Source: DASTFP01 sp963816855
GTDB lineage: Bacteria; Verrucomicrobiota; Verrucomicrobiia; Chthoniobacterales; Terrimicrobiaceae
NCBI GenBank assembly: GCA_963816855.1
Contig: CAWFMA010000022.1
Span: forward strand, 153,199 to 217,198
DNA length: 64,000 nucleotides
Direction of reading: 5' to 3'
Shown one piece after another: positions 45,250 to 53,304 of the stretch (positions are counted from its first letter, which is position 1; every line of letters begins with the position of its first letter). The notes under the pieces were generated by a model. The model had not been told where the DNA came from. It did no database searches and saw only the letters and a program-made list of their open reading frames with translations. Both the position numbers and the translations under genes were made by a program.

Positions 45250-45655
45250 TCAGGGGCGGATGGAACCTGGCGAAGGCACGATCCATTCCGCCGAATAACC
45301 CTGCCTGACGGCGTTGGCCACAATCTCGTTGTAGAGGCCTTGCGTAATTCTCGGCCGACGCGATAAGATCCAAAGAAAGCGCCGGCTGGGATGGCCAACG
45401 AGAGACCAAGAATAGTTCTTCTCGTCCCACCCAACAATCCAATAGTCGCCGGCGAAGGGGCCGAAAAAGCGCACCTTCAGTCGCGCGTTTCCGCTGCCCG
45501 GAACGACCGTTGCCCGCCCGGTGATCGTTTTCCAGGAACCGTCCTTCCGCCGGCAGCGATTGACCACTTTGATCGATCCATCGCGCTCTCGAGTATACTT
45601 GGCGACCGCTCCACCCAAGCACCCGCGCTCGAACCAGTTTGGATATCTGTGTATT
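45250..45655 (-). pseudogene. Bacterial lipocalin (Blc), N-terminally truncated
   Basis: The frame reads 'YPNWFERGCLGGAVAKYTRE', 'SIKVVNRCRRKDGSWKTITG', 'VRFFGPFAGDYWIVGWDEKN', 'WSLVGHPSRRFLWILSRRPR' and 'YNEIVANAVRQGYSAEWIV', the last two thirds of a Blc-type outer-membrane lipocalin. The usual signal peptide, lipobox and GxWY motif ('GRWYEIARY') are replaced by unrelated sequence upstream of about 45655. The gene lost its N-terminus by deletion or recombination and cannot be exported. Confidence 0.8.
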
Positions 45656-46637
45656 AGCCTTTTTCTTCCGTTCGTGGGCGTTTGCCTGAATGCGCGTGCG
45701 GCCTGTAATAATGCGGCTAGGGCGCCGTTTCGAGGCGCTGCGACAAGTTTGGACAGCTGACCTGCTAAGTAGCACATAAGTAGCACACACCCCGACGCAC
45801 CCCCCGCGGTCCGCCCGACACCCACGCCCCCGGACCGGGCAGAACACCACCACCGCCGCGGCACCTCGGCCCTGAGGAACCGAATCGCTTGCCCCGCCTC
45901 CCGCCTATTAGACGTCTTTAGCTCGCCCGCACTCGGAATGCGTCCGGCGCCCAACTCTTCCATGAATCTCTGAGAGCAGGCGCCCTCCCTAAAAGTCGGG
46001 GGAAGGCGGCAAAAAGGCGGACCGCCAATCAAAAGGTCACCACGGGGCTCCTAGCGCGCTAGCTTCGGCCCCTGGAAGCACATTCCGTGCCCATTTTCCG
46101 ATATCCGAACTCACGGACCACTACGAACAACCCGCCAGAATGCCGCAGCCGATCCGCTTCGCGTTCCTGCGCCTGGGTTAGGGGTTGGCCGGCGACCTAC
46201 GCAGGGAAGGGCGACCCTTGGGGGCAAGGGCACCCCTCCACAGAACTTGCCCCCTGCGAAGCCATTCCGATTTCAGCGAGCAAGAAAATGTTGCCATTGT
46301 ACACTGATTGACGCCTTCCCGACGCCCGTGTCCCAACTTTCAGCGTCTTCGTGTACGTGTAGGATTTCGCCCGACACGATTATCATCGCTCGCCTCACAT
46401 ACACTTCCACTAACGGATGTTATCATTTTATGAAGAAGCTTTTGAACTTTTTGAGCGCAACTCAGAGTCAAACGTGAGCGACAAACCGCAGAAACTGAGA
46501 CGCAGTTTCGCCGTTAAACCAAAAAAGTGAACTTCCGGCGAGCTTTCGCGGCAAGGAGGTAGTCGTGAAGCGTGTACGTTGCCGAAATTTTGAGCTTCGC
46601 TACCTCAAGAACCCTCTAACCCAAAGCACAAATCATT
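45656..46637. other. Long non-coding stretch
   Basis: Nearly 1 kb without a recognisable gene. It carries the first copy of the interspersed hairpin repeat (listed separately) and several short ORFs with biased composition. The promoter of the metallophosphatase operon should be near its right end. Confidence 0.5.
46190..46285 (+). repeat. Interspersed hairpin repeat, copy 1
   Basis: It includes a perfect 9-bp stem GGGGGCAAG (46220-46228) / CTTGCCCCC (46246-46254) and then GCGAAGCCATTCCGATTTC. The latter aligns with GCGAGGCCATTCCTGCCAC after the copy at 51.4 kb. The core GGCAA-GGG-CACCCC-CACAGAACTTGCC is shared with copies at 51.4, 53.0 and 58.45 kb, all on the plus strand. Confidence 0.6.
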
Positions 46638-47591
46638 ATGTCAGACTTCATCGAAAGCAATACGAACTATGACGACATTGACCGTCGGGGATTTCTCAAA
46701 TGTATGGCCTGGGCTGGCACCGGCGTCATTTGGTCAATCAACGGAGGACTGTTGACCTCCACGGCGTTGGGCCAGGAAGCAAGTAACCGAAATGCAATAG
46801 CTACGGCAGAACTGAACTTTGTCCAGATTAGCGACAGCCACATTGGTTTTAACAAACCGGCAAACACGGACGTCGTTGGGACCACTCGGGAGGCGATCAT
46901 GCGCATCAACGCGTTACCGAAGCCACCCGAGTTCCTGCTCCATACCGGCGATCTAACACATCTTACTGAGCCGGAACAGTTCGACACGCTCGCCCAACTC
47001 CTCAAAGAGTGTAGAACAAAGGATGTATTCTATGTCCCTGGCGAGCACGACATGTACGATAACGGCGCACAATACCTCGAAAGATTCGGAAAAGGTACTG
47101 CAGGGGCGGGATGGCACAGCTTCGACCAAAAAGGGGTGCACTTCATCGGGTTGGTCAATGTTGCTAACATCCAAGAGGGCGGCCTGGGTACTCTTGGGCA
47201 AGAGCAACTCGACTGGCTTGAGAAAGACGTGAAAGGGCTCTCCGCCAGCACACCCATAGTCGTCTTCGCGCATATTCCACTATGGGCTGTCTATCCCCAG
47301 TGGGGCTGGGGAACCGACGATGCGGAGCGAGCTCTCTCGTTTGTGAAGCGTTTCGGGTCGGTGACAGTTTTAAATGGGCACATTCACCAGGTCATGCAGA
47401 AGGTCGAGGGCAATATCACTTTCCATACAGCGCGGGGTACAGCCTTCCCGTTACCAGCGCCGGGTTCAGCACCCAAACCGATGCCCGTGGTCGTCGAAGC
47501 CAGTCAGCTTAAGAAGATGCTCGGATTGACCAGCGTTAAGTACACCGAAACGAACCATCCCCTGGCCGTGGTGGACTCCACACTCGAGTAA
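46638..47591 (+). CDS. Tat-exported metallophosphoesterase
   Basis: A 317-residue calcineurin-like phosphoesterase with a twin-arginine leader 'DRRGFLKCMAWAGTGVIW'. Metal-binding motifs: 'FVQISDSHIGFN' (DxH), 'FLLHTGDLTHL' (GDxx), 'VFYVPGEHDMYDN' (GNHD-type, here GEHD), 'IVVFAHIPLW' (H) and 'SVTVLNGHIHQVM' (GHxH). The substitution GEHD for GNHD is the one deviation. It is the first gene of an operon with a DUF2231 protein and a cytochrome c, which suggests a periplasmic role linked to redox metabolism. Confidence 0.88.
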   Translation: MSDFIESNTNYDDIDRRGFLKCMAWAGTGVIWSINGGLLTSTALGQEASNRNAIATAELNFVQISDSHIGFNKPANTDVVGTTREAIMRINALPKPPEFLLHTGDLTHLTEPEQFDTLAQLLKECRTKDVFYVPGEHDMYDNGAQYLERFGKGTAGAGWHSFDQKGVHFIGLVNVANIQEGGLGTLGQEQLDWLEKDVKGLSASTPIVVFAHIPLWAVYPQWGWGTDDAERALSFVKRFGSVTVLNGHIHQVMQKVEGNITFHTARGTAFPLPAPGSAPKPMPVVVEASQLKKMLGLTSVKYTETNHPLAVVDSTLE

Positions 47592-47605
47592 GCGAAAGGC
47601 TATCG

Positions 47606-48034
47606 ATGATTCCCTGGGATAAGCTTCACGGGGCAACGACACATTTCCCTATTGCCCTGCTGCTGTTCTCAACGCTTTGCGATTTCGTCTCTGTCACGTT
47701 TAAGAAGTTGCCGTTTGCTCGAGGGCTGCGGTTAGTAAGCTTCTACGGCCTAGCCGTTGCCGCCCTGGGTTCTTTGGGCGCCGTGGTCTCTGGCATCGCT
47801 CTTGCCAAAGGTGATTTGTGGGGCCGCGGTTATCTGGGCTGGCATCACCGATTCGTCTGGCCGGCATTCGGTCTTCTGGTGGCTTTGGCCGTGTGGAGGC
47901 TTGTTGTAGGATGTGAGATGTCGCGGGTCGGAACGAGAGTGTATCTGATTTTGATGCTACTGGCTTCCGGGTTCGTTGCTGCGGCAGGGTATTTTGGAGG
48001 AGAAATACTCCTTAGCGGGTCGGGTGTACCGTGA
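47606..48034 (+). CDS. DUF2231 membrane protein
   Basis: A 142-residue, four-helix protein. 'LHGATTHFPIALLLFSTLCD' carries the conserved His and Pro, followed by 'LVSFYGLAVAALGSLGAVVS', 'GWHHRFVWPAFGLLVALAVW' with another His pair, and 'VYLILMLLASGFVAAAGYFG'. The H-x-x-x-x-HFP and WHH motifs suggest heme or quinone binding. The stop overlaps the start of the cytochrome c gene, so the two are translationally coupled. It probably transfers electrons between the quinone pool and the cytochrome. Confidence 0.85.
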   Translation: MIPWDKLHGATTHFPIALLLFSTLCDFVSVTFKKLPFARGLRLVSFYGLAVAALGSLGAVVSGIALAKGDLWGRGYLGWHHRFVWPAFGLLVALAVWRLVVGCEMSRVGTRVYLILMLLASGFVAAAGYFGGEILLSGSGVP

Positions 48035-48441
48035 TGACCCCTCTGGAAATCAAAGGTGCAGTGGCTGCTGTCGTCACGTCGGTGGTCATCTTGGTGGCGA
48101 CATTTACTGCTGGCGGAATCTATCGGAACCACCGTGGAGGGGAAACGGAACTTGGAGGCAAGCCGCTTGTCGCTGAAGACTTGGCCGCCAAAGGACGGGG
48201 GTTTTTCCTGCGAAGCTGTGCTCAATGCCATGGTCGGGACGCAGATGGGGGTGAGGACGCTCCGAGCCTTCTGAATCTCCAAATTAGCGGTGCGCACATG
48301 ACTCTCGTTATCCAGAGTGGGATAAAGGGCGAGATGCCGTCATTCTCAAAGAAATATGACGCCCAGGATACCGCTGCCATTGTGGCTTACCTGAAGGGCG
48401 TCAACAAGTCGGGGGTCAAGCCGCCCGGGACGCATCTGTAA
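48034..48441 (+). CDS. Membrane-anchored c-type cytochrome
   Basis: A 135-residue protein with an N-terminal TM anchor ('AVAAVVTSVVILVATFTAGG'). One heme motif, CAQCHG, lies in 'GRGFFLRSCAQCHGRDADGG', and the distal Met is in 'KGEMPSFSKKYDAQDTAAI'. 'IVAYLKGV' is the usual terminal helix. It overlaps the DUF2231 gene by one base (ATGA-type junction). With that gene it likely forms a small periplasmic electron-transfer unit serving the exported phosphoesterase or a respiratory chain. Confidence 0.9.
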   Translation: MTPLEIKGAVAAVVTSVVILVATFTAGGIYRNHRGGETELGGKPLVAEDLAAKGRGFFLRSCAQCHGRDADGGEDAPSLLNLQISGAHMTLVIQSGIKGEMPSFSKKYDAQDTAAIVAYLKGVNKSGVKPPGTHL

Positions 48442-48474
48442 CGGGGAGATGCCCATATAGGGCAAAGGAGTCCT

Positions 48475-48521
48475 CGGGTAAGGCTACCCGTCAAGGAGAC
48501 CGGCCGCCTTACAGGCCGGTC
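48475..48521 (+). terminator. Tandem hairpins after the cytochrome operon
   Basis: Two perfect stems follow the cytochrome c stop: CGGGTA-AGGC-TACCCG (48475-48490) and GACCGGCC-8 nt-GGCCGGTC (48498-48521). There is no T-run after the second. The position suits termination or transcript stabilisation. The preceding GGGCAAAGG resembles the interspersed repeat family. Confidence 0.4.
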
Positions 48522-48811
48522 ACCTAGCACGTGCGAGTTTGTGCCGACATTCTTGAGCGTGCCCTGTACCTCCGGGCCATTTAACATTTGGAATTGTCCG
48601 CCGGAACCACGGCTTCAAGCTGGCCGATGACGGGCGGGAAACGCCGGCACTGGCCTTCAAAAATCGCAAGGTCACCTCAAAGAATGCCCGCCCAAGGCCG
48701 TCGCGGCCGCTGTCCCGCGTTCCATAGCGGCTTGAACCAAGACCTGGTAACGATGACAGCTGGAAATTCGCCACCACGTCGGGAAAGCTTCGGAAGACAT
48801 TACAATTGCTG

Positions 48812-48965
48812 TGGTGTCGTGGGCAAACGGACTGATACCGCTTACGAATCGGGCGAGCGGTCCGGCGCGTGGATCAAGCTTCGTGCGAAACTGGAATAGG
48901 AGTTTGTCATTGACGGTTATCATCAGGAGCCACTTTTGCGAGAGGCAGAATGACGGCGAAGCGAG
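48812..48965 (+). pseudogene. ATP-dependent DNA ligase fragment
   Basis: One frame reads 'GKRTDTAYESGERSGAWIKL' and 'RAKLE', an in-frame TAG, then 'EFVIDGYHQEP'. This is the stretch around motif V of LigD/ATP-dependent DNA ligases (E-G-x-V-x-KR..YxxG.RS.xW.K), with TAG replacing an expected CAG. The nucleotidyltransferase core before it and the OB domain after it are absent. A relic, interesting because an intact LigD-type polymerase is encoded at 21.7 kb. Confidence 0.65.
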
Positions 48966-48998
48966 AGCGGGGGCACGGCCCTGTGTTATGTTCAAGTC

Positions 48999-49229
48999 AT
49001 GGAGGCGACCGAGCAAGCGTATAGAGCCTTTCAGCGGCAGGTGGACAGGGTTTGCACGCTCATTCTGTTCGAGCGCCCGGAGTGCGAGATCGAGAGCGCG
49101 AGGATCGCACTGCGGAGCGAGGCGAAGCGACTCTTTCCGGACAAGGCTCAACTTTACGAGATCATTTACGAGAGCCGCTTCCGCCGGCTAATGGAGCAGT
49201 TTTGCAAGCAAGGAGGTGATTCACGATGA
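48999..49229 (+). CDS. Hypothetical small helical protein
   Basis: A 76-residue, highly charged protein ('EQAYRAFQRQVDRVCTLILF', 'RIALRSEAKRLFPDKAQLYE', 'FRRLMEQFCKQGGD'), predicted all-helical, cytoplasmic. It ends inside the start of the following hydrolase gene (ATGA overlap), so it is translated with it. The family is not recognised; tight coupling suggests a partner or regulator of the hydrolase. Confidence 0.6.
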   Translation: MEATEQAYRAFQRQVDRVCTLILFERPECEIESARIALRSEAKRLFPDKAQLYEIIYESRFRRLMEQFCKQGGDSR

Positions 49230-49894
49230 CGATGCAAGAACACAACGAGGAGGTTCGTTTTCAAATCGGCGAAGTGACGCTCGCAGGCACGCTCGGTATA
49301 CCGGAGCACGCACTCGGGATGGTGCTTTTCGCGCACGGCAGCGGTAGTAGCCGGCACAGTCCGCGCAACCGCTTCGTCGCCGCGACGCTACGCAAGGCCG
49401 GACTCGGCACGCTGCTTTTTGACCTGCTCACCAAAGACGAAGAAACCGAAGATCTAGTGACCGGTCGCATGCGTTTTGACATTCCGTTTCTTGCCGGCCG
49501 ACTCCTCGGCGCAACCCATTGGCTTGCGCAAGAGCCAGCCACGGAAGGACTTCGGATCGGATACTTCGGATCGAGCACGGGCGGAGCAGCGGCGCTCATC
49601 GCATCGGTCGAGCGACTCGAAAAAATCGGGGCAATTGTCTGCCGAGGCAGCCGCACCGACATGGCTAAGGTGGTGCTCGCTCGTGTGGCCGCGCCGACGC
49701 TGCTGATCGTCGGCGAACGGGACGAGACGGTGGTGGGATGGAACCGCGAGTCGTTTGCGGAACTTCGCTGCGAAAAGCGACTCGAGATCGTTCCGGCCGC
49801 AACGCATCTTTTTGAAGAATCCGGCACGCTCGAAGAAGTGGCACAGCTCGCCGCGGAGTGGTTTCGGCGGTGGCTCGCGCCCGGTGCCAATTGA
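49226..49894 (+). CDS. Dienelactone-hydrolase-like alpha/beta hydrolase
   Basis: A 222-residue protein. 'LGMVLFAHGSGSSRHSPRNR' is the oxyanion segment, 'LRIGYFGSSTGGAAALIASV' carries the nucleophile Ser (G-S-S-T-G-G), 'APTLLIVGERDETVVGWNRE' has the Asp and 'IVPAATHLFEESGTLEEVAQ' the His. In many bacteria this domain is fused to or adjacent to a phosphoribosyltransferase; here it is alone. The start overlaps the preceding 76-residue ORF. The catalytic triad is complete. Confidence 0.85.
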   Translation: MTMQEHNEEVRFQIGEVTLAGTLGIPEHALGMVLFAHGSGSSRHSPRNRFVAATLRKAGLGTLLFDLLTKDEETEDLVTGRMRFDIPFLAGRLLGATHWLAQEPATEGLRIGYFGSSTGGAAALIASVERLEKIGAIVCRGSRTDMAKVVLARVAAPTLLIVGERDETVVGWNRESFAELRCEKRLEIVPAATHLFEESGTLEEVAQLAAEWFRRWLAPGAN

Positions 49895-50027
49895 CCAGCC
49901 AACATGCCGAAATGTTCAATCGGCGTGGAACGGCTGGCAAGCCGGTCACTCTCGTGGGAAAGGTCGAACTCCACAAGGGTCGGCCGAAAATCGTAATTTA
50001 TCGCCAGTGCAGATCGCAAAACTGTGA
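49895..50027 (+). pseudogene. OB-fold protein fragment
   Basis: 'GTAGKPVTLVGKVELHKGRP' followed by 'KIVI' is a typical G-x-x-V-T-V-x-G-K-V-x-x-x-K-G-x-P-x-I-V OB-fold strand set. The expected ending 'SPVQIAKL' is read in the next frame with a stop at 50025-50027. Only about 40 residues remain, and one indel separates the parts. Confidence 0.55.
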
Positions 50028-50045
50028 GCAAACATTTGTCAAAGT

Positions 50046-50200
50046 ATGTTGCAAGAGAAACGCCCTCTGCGCCGGCAGCCGATGATCACGGTTTCGGCTC
50101 ACTCTTGATGCTTGCTGTCACCGCCGGCGCTTTCTTGCTGATTACCTGGGTAGCCACAAAGGCAGTCCTTTTCTTCCTCCAAGGGGCTGCAATTCCTTGA
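50046..50200 (+). pseudogene. Second copy of the single-TM micro-protein, frameshifted
   Basis: ATG at 50046 gives 'MLQEKRPLRRQP', after which one missing base shifts the frame. The continuation reads 'DDHGFGSLLMLAVTAGAFLL', 'ITWVATKAVLFFLQGAAIP' and a stop. It aligns with the 38-residue protein at 2306-2422 through head, TM and IP tail, with about 12 extra residues after the helix. Conservation between two distant copies indicates a real gene family. Confidence 0.6.
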
Positions 50201-50339
50201 AAACCGATTGGCAAAGGCATGTCCTTTGCTTCGAGTGGGTATCTTGAGCTCGGAATGTTCAATGAATGCCCAAGTGGGCAAGGTACCCGTGGGTCGCACT
50301 CGACCAGCTCATGACAAGCGCAGGAGCTACTGAAGACCG

Positions 50340-50831
50340 CTATTTCTTGCTAGGGTCGTCCGCGGGATTCACGTACGTTGTGGCACTGGGCCCCGCGCCT
50401 GTGATATACACCGTCACCGGCTCGCTCTTGGTCATTCCAAAGTGGGTGGCGCCCGGCGGCTCGGTATAGAAGCTTCCCGCCGGCAGTGCTTTCAGCTTTC
50501 CCTCATCGAACGAATCGCCGTAGGCGAAATACCACGTGCCCGACACCACTACGCCTACCCGGTTATCGGGGTGGGAATGCGGCTGGATCCTGGTGTTGGG
50601 CGCAAGCTTCAAGAAGATGGTGTAGAGGCCGGCTTGCTTGGGGCTGCCCGAGAGCACACCCATCTGCAGCCCCGCCACGCCCGCCGTGCCCGCCTGGGTG
50701 GTCGCCGCCTCTGGCGCCTTGATCTCGCCGGGGGCAAGTCTGAGCCGGCCTCCCCCCTCGTCTTGAGCGACGACAACGGCAGTGGCGACCAGGACGAGAA
50801 CGAAGGTGAGTGTCGGTGTCAACGATTTCAT
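50340..50831 (-). CDS. Exported cupin-domain protein
   Basis: A 163-residue protein with signal peptide 'MKSLTPTLTFVLVLVATAVV' and 'VAQD'. A cupin fold follows: 'YTIFLKLAPNTRIQPHSHPD' has the His of motif 1 (PHSHPDNR), 'VGVVVSGTWYFAYGD' the G-x-x-x, 'LPAGSFYTEPPGATHFGMTK' the second His (ATHF), and 'SEPVTVYITGAGP' the end. AGGAGG lies 6 bases upstream of the ATG, the clearest ribosome site in this region. Metal binding is likely; the substrate is unknown. Confidence 0.85.
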   Translation of the reverse strand: MKSLTPTLTFVLVLVATAVVVAQDEGGGRLRLAPGEIKAPEAATTQAGTAGVAGLQMGVLSGSPKQAGLYTIFLKLAPNTRIQPHSHPDNRVGVVVSGTWYFAYGDSFDEGKLKALPAGSFYTEPPGATHFGMTKSEPVTVYITGAGPSATTYVNPADDPSKK

Positions 50832-50916
50832 AGCTTCCTCCTGCGGCTTCCTACCCAGTTGGTCCCGCCATGACCATTGCGCCACTGTCCTCCCGATTCC
50901 CGGAATCAAGCCTCGA

Positions 50917-51017
50917 ACTGATAGGAAATCGCTTTTGGCCCTCCGGAGCGTTGGCCCGGAGTCTGAAGCCGAAAGCGTGCGTTTCCATCGGCGCAGCGTG
51001 ACAAAAGTGGGCCCGGA
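50917..51017 (+). repeat. 101-bp repeat, plus-strand copy
   Basis: Starting ACTGATAGGAAATC and ending GTGGGCCCGGA, it matches the reverse complement of 51638-51738 over its whole length with scattered substitutions (shared blocks include GATAGGAAAT, TTTTGGCCC and GCGTGACAAA-like sequence). Together the pair forms a long inverted repeat around about 620 bp. Confidence 0.75.
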
Positions 51018-51268
51018 AGTCAAACAAGCTGCCGCCGGAGGGCTGGGGGCCGCTGAACAAGGGGTGCGAGAGACGCACTCGGGCTCTGCCGGACGTTTCA
51101 GCTGGCGGAGAACGCCACGACCGGTTCGGTGTCGTAGTTGGGGAAGGGTTGGTCGAGGCCACCGATCGAGACTCGTTTCGCCCGGCGGGTCGCTGCCGGA
51201 GTGGGCGCGCCCCCAGGTCTTGTAAGGCCCGCTTCGTTCACAACAAGCCTCACGGCGGCCGGCCTTGT

Positions 51269-51305
51269 TCGTTGACACTCAGGGCCGATAGGCTTTTTGC
51301 TCGAC
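51269..51305 (+). repeat. 37-bp repeat, copy 1
   Basis: TCGTTGACACTCAGGGCCGA and the following TAGGCTTTTTGCTCGAC match 54071-54107 at 32 of 37 positions. Both copies are on the plus strand in non-coding sequence. Confidence 0.65.
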
Positions 51306-51399
51306 AACGTTGGGTTTGGCGCTCAGGTAGCAAAGACCCGATGGCAAAAGTAACCCCTCTTGCGCTCTAAAATTCGGGGTGTGCTAGGTGGGGCCGGGG

Positions 51400-51475
51400 C
51401 TCTTACTGCCGACGGGCAAAGGGCAAGGGTACCCATTGTAGAACTGGCCCGAGCGAGGCCATTCCTGCCACGCAG
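51400..51475 (+). repeat. Interspersed hairpin repeat, copy 2
   Basis: CTTACTGCCGACGGGCAAAG followed by GGCAAGGGTACCC and TGTAGAACTGGCC. It shares the left flank with the copy at 58.4 kb and the right flank (GCGAGGCCATTCC) with the copy at 46.2 kb. GGGTACCC is self-complementary and GGC/GCC close an outer stem. Confidence 0.65.
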
Positions 51476-51637
51476 CGAGGCGCGAATTCTCACGCCGTGG
51501 CACCGCCGGTTCGCGGAGTTGAAGGGTGAACGGACCATTATTCCGATAAAAGCGGCTCGTGAGCGTCCGCCACTGTGGATCGGTGATGCCTCTCGAGCTT
51601 CGGTGCCTTTTGAAAGGCGCTTGGCCCGAGTTTGAGT

Positions 51638-51738
51638 TCCGCGCCCGCCTTTGTCACTCTGCGCCCGTCAAGGCACGCTTTTTGGCTTGAGACTCCCGGC
51701 CCAACGCTGGGGGGGCCAAAATGGAATTTCCTATCAGT
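51638..51738 (-). repeat. 101-bp repeat, minus-strand copy
   Basis: It is the reverse-complement partner of 50917-51017. Reading the minus strand it begins ACTGATAGGAAATTCC and ends CGGGCGCGGA. Divergence between copies (roughly a fifth of positions) implies an old duplication or two insertions of the same element in opposite directions. Confidence 0.75.
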
Positions 51739-51855
51739 GACCGAAATATTCGCCATTGTGGCCGGTTCGCTCCCTGTTGGCAACCTGTGGTCGCGCTTGA
51801 GACCCACGCTTAGTCGGCGATATTGTCCCAAAGTTAGTTAACCCAACCACCTAAG

Positions 51856-53010
51856 ATGCATTCCACCTTCGCGAAAAGGTCACATGCATTCCATCGACGC
51901 GCATTGCGGCCTGCCGCCGACGCCGCACGCCCGACAAGGAGAGCAGCAACCAGCGGGTTCCTCCCCATTGTCCAGGCGAAGCTCCGCGTCGGCACCCCGA
52001 ACGACAAGTACGAACAGGAGCGCCCGCTTGCGGTCGCGCAGAATGTCCCGGCGCCTGCGTGGGAACCGTCGGCGCCGGTATCCACTCCTCCCGCCTGGCC
52101 TGCTCTTCCTGCGGAACCGGCGCCCGCCGCCGGGGGTGTGCCCGCGGTGTCTCTCCCGCAGCACATTCGCGGCTGGCAGTCTCCCTGGGGAACCCCCGAC
52201 CGCATCCCGCCGCGAGTGGACACTCCGGTGGAGGTGGGCGTCGCGGGCTGGACCACGCCGATGTTGCCCATCACCCTAAAGATCGAAGGGGCGGGAGACG
52301 GTAACGGGACCGTCACCATCGACGGCGGGCCCACCGCAGAGATCTCGGCGAGCACAACCGTTCAGTTGCGCGGCCAAGACCAGAGCGACGTCGGCTTTGC
52401 GGAGGGACTGCGGCTGGCCGCGTATCAGGGACCTTTGCGCCTCTCTGCCAGCGAGCCGTTCTCGGTAGCCGCGTGGCCCGTGGCGATCAAGTTCATGTTC
52501 GGTGAGATCATGAGCCCCGAGATCATCGAAGGGATCCCGACCTGGGGGGCCAAGTATATTCTCGACCCCACTCCCGACTCCGGTGCACTGCCCGATTGCA
52601 ACAAGACGCAGATTACCGAGAACGTCCTCGTGCACTCCGCGACCGGGATCTGGGACGGCGCATTCCACCATCAATCGGGCTTCATAAAGACGAAAATTCA
52701 GTCCGACTCCCATGGGATAGGCAAACCGACGGCCGCGGACATGATCGCGGGCATCGACAAGGTCGGCGCGGAGAAGTCGAGCGCCGTCTACCACCAATTC
52801 TATCGATTCTCCTGCGCCCGGTCAGGCATCCCGGCCGATCGGGAGGCCGGCCCGAGGGTTCCGAACTCTGGGTTCAGGATCAGCCATGCGACGTCGAAGG
52901 AGGGCGGCACCTACTACATCCACACCCAGAAGGAGGGATTCGCGAACAACGACGTCGCGGCTGGTGAGGTGACCGACACGAATGTCAAGAAGGCGGAGAT
53001 CAAGGACTAG
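51856..53010 (+). CDS. DUF4157-like (eCIS-associated type) protein
   Basis: A 384-residue protein. After a basic N-terminus it has 'FLPIVQAKLRVGTPNDKYEQ', the stereotyped opening of DUF4157 proteins that accompany extracellular contractile injection systems. The usual continuation (E-A-D-R-V-A-D-x-V-M) is replaced by a Pro/Ala-rich linker ('VPAPAWEPSAPVSTPPAWPA'), perhaps after a frame change. The C-terminal 250 residues have beta-rich sequence, 'LPQHIRGWQSPWGTPDRIPP', 'MFGEIMSPEIIEGIPTWGAK', and end 'GGTYYIHTQKEGFANNDVAA'. No tail-tube or sheath genes are nearby, so it would be an orphan cargo or relic. The first Met is assumed to be the start. Confidence 0.6.
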   Translation: MHSTFAKRSHAFHRRALRPAADAARPTRRAATSGFLPIVQAKLRVGTPNDKYEQERPLAVAQNVPAPAWEPSAPVSTPPAWPALPAEPAPAAGGVPAVSLPQHIRGWQSPWGTPDRIPPRVDTPVEVGVAGWTTPMLPITLKIEGAGDGNGTVTIDGGPTAEISASTTVQLRGQDQSDVGFAEGLRLAAYQGPLRLSASEPFSVAAWPVAIKFMFGEIMSPEIIEGIPTWGAKYILDPTPDSGALPDCNKTQITENVLVHSATGIWDGAFHHQSGFIKTKIQSDSHGIGKPTAADMIAGIDKVGAEKSSAVYHQFYRFSCARSGIPADREAGPRVPNSGFRISHATSKEGGTYYIHTQKEGFANNDVAAGEVTDTNVKKAEIKD

Positions 53011-53040
53011 GCTACCCCTGGGTTGTCGCGCTCATACTCT

Positions 53041-53100
53041 CGAAGGGCAAAGGGGTAAGGGAACCCTCTTACAGAGGCAGCGCCGCCCCTTCTTGCCAAC
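53041..53100 (+). repeat. Interspersed hairpin repeat, copy 3
   Basis: CTCGAAGGGCAAAGGGGTAA followed by GGGAACCCTCTTACAGAGGC lies 30 bp after the DUF4157-like gene. It has the same GGCAAAGGG-TAAGGG-ACCC-CTTACAGA core as the other copies. Confidence 0.6.
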
Positions 53101-53304
53101 ATCTACTCCCACCAGAGCACGTGCCAGTCCAAGGCCGCTCGCACTTTACAATAGTGGCCCGGTTTTTGATTAATTTGAATTCGCTGGGCGCGATCCACGG
53201 ATCTCCACCATGCCACGACACGTCGTTCCGCGGCCGCGACCGGAGCACGGCCTCACAATCCACACTTCCGATTTGATTCTGTCGAAAGCCGAAATCCTCC
53301 GAAT

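Noticed and set aside
45656..46032. Upstream extension of the lipocalin frame as a larger protein
   Set aside because: The extension has no similarity to lipocalins, no signal peptide and biased composition; the gene is better read as N-terminally truncated.
48455..48525. c-di-GMP (GEMM) riboswitch, suggested by GGGCAAAGG and two hairpins
   Set aside because: It lies after an operon rather than before a gene, and the conserved GEMM junction sequences are not present.
51856..53010. A complete contractile injection system
   Set aside because: Only the DUF4157-like protein is present; no sheath, tube, baseplate or ATPase genes were found within the window.
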